This document shows, piece after piece, positions 4,909-6,611 of a DNA stretch of 6,611 bases. The notes beneath the pieces were generated by a model. The model worked only from the letters and a program-made list of their open reading frames with translations, ran no database searches and was not told where the DNA came from. This DNA is from CAZAFN01 sp964484795 (lineage in GTDB: Bacteria > Pseudomonadota > Alphaproteobacteria > Methylaequorales > Methylaequoraceae), in NCBI GenBank assembly GCA_964484795.1, contig CAZAFN010000041.1, positions 1-6,611 on the forward strand. Reading direction: 5' to 3'. Position 1 is the stretch's first letter; each line of letters starts with the position of its first letter. The translations under genes and the position numbers were made by a program.

Positions 4909-6611
4909 TTATACTCCTATGAAACTTAATATTACCTCATTCTTCCAGTTTTTTGATATTTTTTTTTCCTTTAATTCTAATCTTATTCTATTGTGAGAAA
5001 TACCTTGGTTTATAAGGAAGGTTCGAATATTAAGTGCTCTAGATTTAAGCAATTTTTTATATTTTTTAAATTGATTGTCATTTTTTTCTAATGATGTCGT
5101 AATGACCACTCTAATAGGTTTGTTTTTTATTATGCCAACAAATTCCTTTAATTTTCTTTTTTGTTTTAATCCAAGCTCAAGTTCGTTTTGCGTAAAATAA
5201 AGTATTTCTCTTTTTTCATCAATTTTCTGTTCTTTTAACTCTACAATAGATTTTGGTTTATTAAGGGCGGTAATGAGATTATTGTTTTTTTTATCAATAT
5301 CATCAATGCCATCATTTTTTAACGGACTTTTCTTTATTAACTGTTTTTTTGCATCATCTGATTGTTTGTTTAGACCACTTTTCTTTTTAACCATTGTTTG
5401 TGAGATTATATTTTCATCAAAAAGATGCTTGGTTCTGTCAGGGTCTTTCTTTTCGGAATCATTTGAATTAACAAAATAGGAAAATTTTCTCTTTTTAATT
5501 TCTTCTTCCCTTTGTCTTGCCATTTCTTGTTTAACTACTTTATCCTCAATATTTTTCCTTACGATTGAATTTTGATTTATTTCATTGAGATCTTCATCTT
5601 TTTTTAGATTAGAAGTGTTTTCATTGGTAAAAATATCAGACCTATTGATTACAGTTACCCTTGTAAGTTCTTCTTTTTTTGCAATATTCTCTAGTTCTTC
5701 TTTTTTTAATTGAAGTATTTCATTTCTTTTTTCTTCTTCTTCCAATTTTTTTTTCATTACTAATTCTTGTTTCTTTTTCATTTTTTCATATTTCTCAGTT
5801 TCCTTCTTTAGTCTCTTTTCTTCTTTTTTTCTCTCCAACAATAATGCTTTTTCAGCTAATTTTTGTTTTTCTAGTTCAATTCTTTTTTTTCTTTGTTTTT
5901 CTTTTTTGGCTCTATCTGCAGCTCTTTTTTTCTTTTCTTCTAATTTCTTTTTTTCACCTAATTCTCTTTTTAATTCAGCTCTTTTTTTCTTTTCTTCTTT
6001 AAGTCTTTTCTGCTCTTCTATTTTTTGTAGTTTCTTTTGTTTGGCTAATTCTTTTTGTCTTTCTTTTAACTCTTCTCTAATCCTTCTTTCTTCTGAAAGT
6101 CTCTTTTTTTCTTTTAATCTTCTTTCTTCTTCAATTTTTTTTTGTAATTCTTTTCTTTTTTTTCTTTCTTCTTTAAGTTTTTCTTGTTGAGCTACCTTTT
6201 CTTTTTTTAACTCAATTTCTTTTCTTCTTTGTTTTTCTTTAGCTTTAATTTCTTCTGCTATTCTTTCTTTCTCTTCAATTTTTTTCTTTTCATCTTGAGA
6301 AAGTTTTTTTTGCCTTTCTAGCCTTTTTTCTTCTTCTAAGACTTTTTTTGCTTCTTCTATCTCTTGCCTTTGTCTTATTTTTTCAGTTTTTCTTAATGCT
6401 TCTAATCTTTTTTGTTTTTTTTCTTCTTCCTTCCGGGCGGCTTCTAATTCTTTTTGTCTTATTTTTTCAGCCTTTTTTGCTTCTTCCAATTCTTTTTGTT
6501 TTCTTTTCTCCTCTGCCTTACGGGTGGCTTCCAATTCTTTTTGTCTTATTTTTTCTGCCTTTTTTGCTTCTTCCAATTCTTTTTTTTTTCTTTTCTCCTC
6601 TGCCTTACGGG
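4909..6611 (-). CDS. Very charged KE/R-rich TolA-like helical protein with C-terminal OmpA-like domain, 5' end missing
   Basis: The frame is open to the window edge, so the true start is beyond 6611; 566 residues are visible. The M-like position at 6576 is a TTG leucine codon inside a repeat, not a start. Bases 5665-6611 encode an almost pure Lys/Glu/Arg/Leu/Ala helix with no proline seen and one glycine, resembling TolA domain II or a single alpha-helix domain. A polar linker follows (about 5209-5664). The last 99 residues (4909-5208) look folded: ILYFTQNELEL, a helix, PIRVVITTSL, a helix KSRALNIRTFLINQGI, then NRIRLELK and NEVILSF. That order and the RAxxIRxFLxxxGI signature resemble an OmpA C-terminal domain that has lost its binding Asp. 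It abuts the channel gene, so it is probably a third part of that complex. Signal peptide or membrane anchor cannot be seen. Confidence 0.8.
   Translation of the reverse strand, partial: RKAEEKRKKKELEEAKKAEKIRQKELEATRKAEEKRKQKELEEAKKAEKIRQKELEAARKEEEKKQKRLEALRKTEKIRQRQEIEEAKKVLEEEKRLERQKKLSQDEKKKIEEKERIAEEIKAKEKQRRKEIELKKEKVAQQEKLKEERKKRKELQKKIEEERRLKEKKRLSEERRIREELKERQKELAKQKKLQKIEEQKRLKEEKKKRAELKRELGEKKKLEEKKKRAADRAKKEKQRKKRIELEKQKLAEKALLLERKKEEKRLKKETEKYEKMKKKQELVMKKKLEEEEKRNEILQLKKEELENIAKKEELTRVTVINRSDIFTNENTSNLKKDEDLNEINQNSIVRKNIEDKVVKQEMARQREEEIKKRKFSYFVNSNDSEKKDPDRTKHLFDENIISQTMVKKKSGLNKQSDDAKKQLIKKSPLKNDGIDDIDKKNNNLITALNKPKSIVELKEQKIDEKREILYFTQNELELGLKQKRKLKEFVGIIKNKPIRVVITTSLEKNDNQFKKYKKLLKSRALNIRTFLINQGISHNRIRLELKEKKISKNWKNEVILSFIGV
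4914..4918 (-). promoter_or_regulatory. Strong Shine-Dalgarno of the channel gene inside the upstream gene
   Basis: AGGAG on the minus strand (4918 to 4914) lies five bases before the ATG at 4908 and within the last codons (Ile-Gly-Val-stop) of the KE-rich gene. It is the best ribosome binding site in the window, although no gap exists between the genes. This suggests the channel protein is made at its own, probably higher, rate than the KE-rich protein. Confidence 0.8.
6349..6611 (-). repeat. 87-bp tandem repeats in the KE-rich gene
   Basis: Three consecutive 87-bp (29-residue) units are visible: 6523-6609, 6436-6522 and 6349-6435 on the minus strand, the first preceded by two bases of the next unit upstream. 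The unit reads RKAEEKRK.KELEEAKKAEK then IRQKELEA plus one residue. The first two units differ at only 4 of 87 bases by my alignment. Two of the changes are silent (TTA/TTG Leu, GCT/GCA Ala) and two change Gln/Lys and Ala/Thr. The third unit keeps the length and the EKIRQ core but is much more diverged. The array continues beyond the window. Confidence 0.88.

Noticed and set aside
5679..6190. Plus-strand open frames rich in Phe, Leu and Ser opposite the KE-rich gene
   Set aside because: They are complements of Lys/Glu/Arg codons; low-complexity hydrophobic strings without start signals, overlapping a gene with clear protein constraints on the other strand.
6574..6576. TTG as start codon of the KE-rich gene
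   Set aside because: It is a leucine in the middle of a 29-residue repeat whose upstream copy continues in frame to the window edge.
4909..6611. tolA of a Tol-Pal operon
   Set aside because: The charged helix is TolA-like, but tolB and pal are not next to it, the MotB-like protein is not TolR, and the C-terminal end looks OmpA-like rather than TolA domain III.
1..6611. CRISPR arrays, tRNA/rRNA genes, insertion sequences, phage genes
   Set aside because: I saw no spaced direct repeats with unique spacers, no tRNA-like cloverleaf and no transposase or integrase motifs; nearly all bases are taken by the annotated genes.

Overview
The window looks like a piece of a compact, AT-rich alphaproteobacterial chromosome. 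The marker is a DUF1013/TrcR-type cell-cycle regulator, a family I know only from Alphaproteobacteria. The zinc-free L31, the PIG3-type quinone oxidoreductase, the frataxin with a mitochondrial-like core and a MotA-like/MotB-like pair of alphaproteobacterial type all agree. A streamlined, probably marine lineage is my inference from base composition and packing; I cannot name the genus. Counting the gaps between the genes I call (251-294, 999-1007, 1983-1996, 2225-2288) gives 131 noncoding bases of 6611, about 2 percent.

Layout. (1) 1-471: the 5' half of purE (minus) diverges from a small DUF465/YdcH-like gene (plus). (2) 468-2224: a minus-strand operon rpmE, quinone oxidoreductase, trcR, whose end overlaps the DUF465 gene. 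(3) 2225-2288: a short divergent promoter region with a promoter candidate and a dyad. (4) 2289-2896: frataxin (cyaY), start-stop coupled to a small DUF6787-like membrane protein. (5) 2882-6611: a tightly coupled minus-strand operon of a very charged KE/R-rich helical protein (5' end beyond the window), a MotA/TolQ/ExbB-like channel protein, and a MotB-like protein with a coiled-coil stalk and an OmpA-type peptidoglycan-binding domain. Both plus-strand units meet the minus-strand units tail to tail with overlapping ends.

The part most worth attention is block 5. It has the parts list of an ion-driven envelope machine: a channel, a peptidoglycan-anchored stalk, and a long TolA-like rigid helix ending in what looks like a degenerate second OmpA-like domain. 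The channel/stalk pair resembles a conserved alphaproteobacterial pair usually annotated only as 'MotA/TolQ/ExbB' and 'peptidoglycan-binding protein'. Its link to the KE-rich protein is seen here as gene overlap and abutment. What the complex does is unknown to me. The remaining genes are housekeeping: purine synthesis, translation, redox, cell cycle and iron-sulfur assembly.
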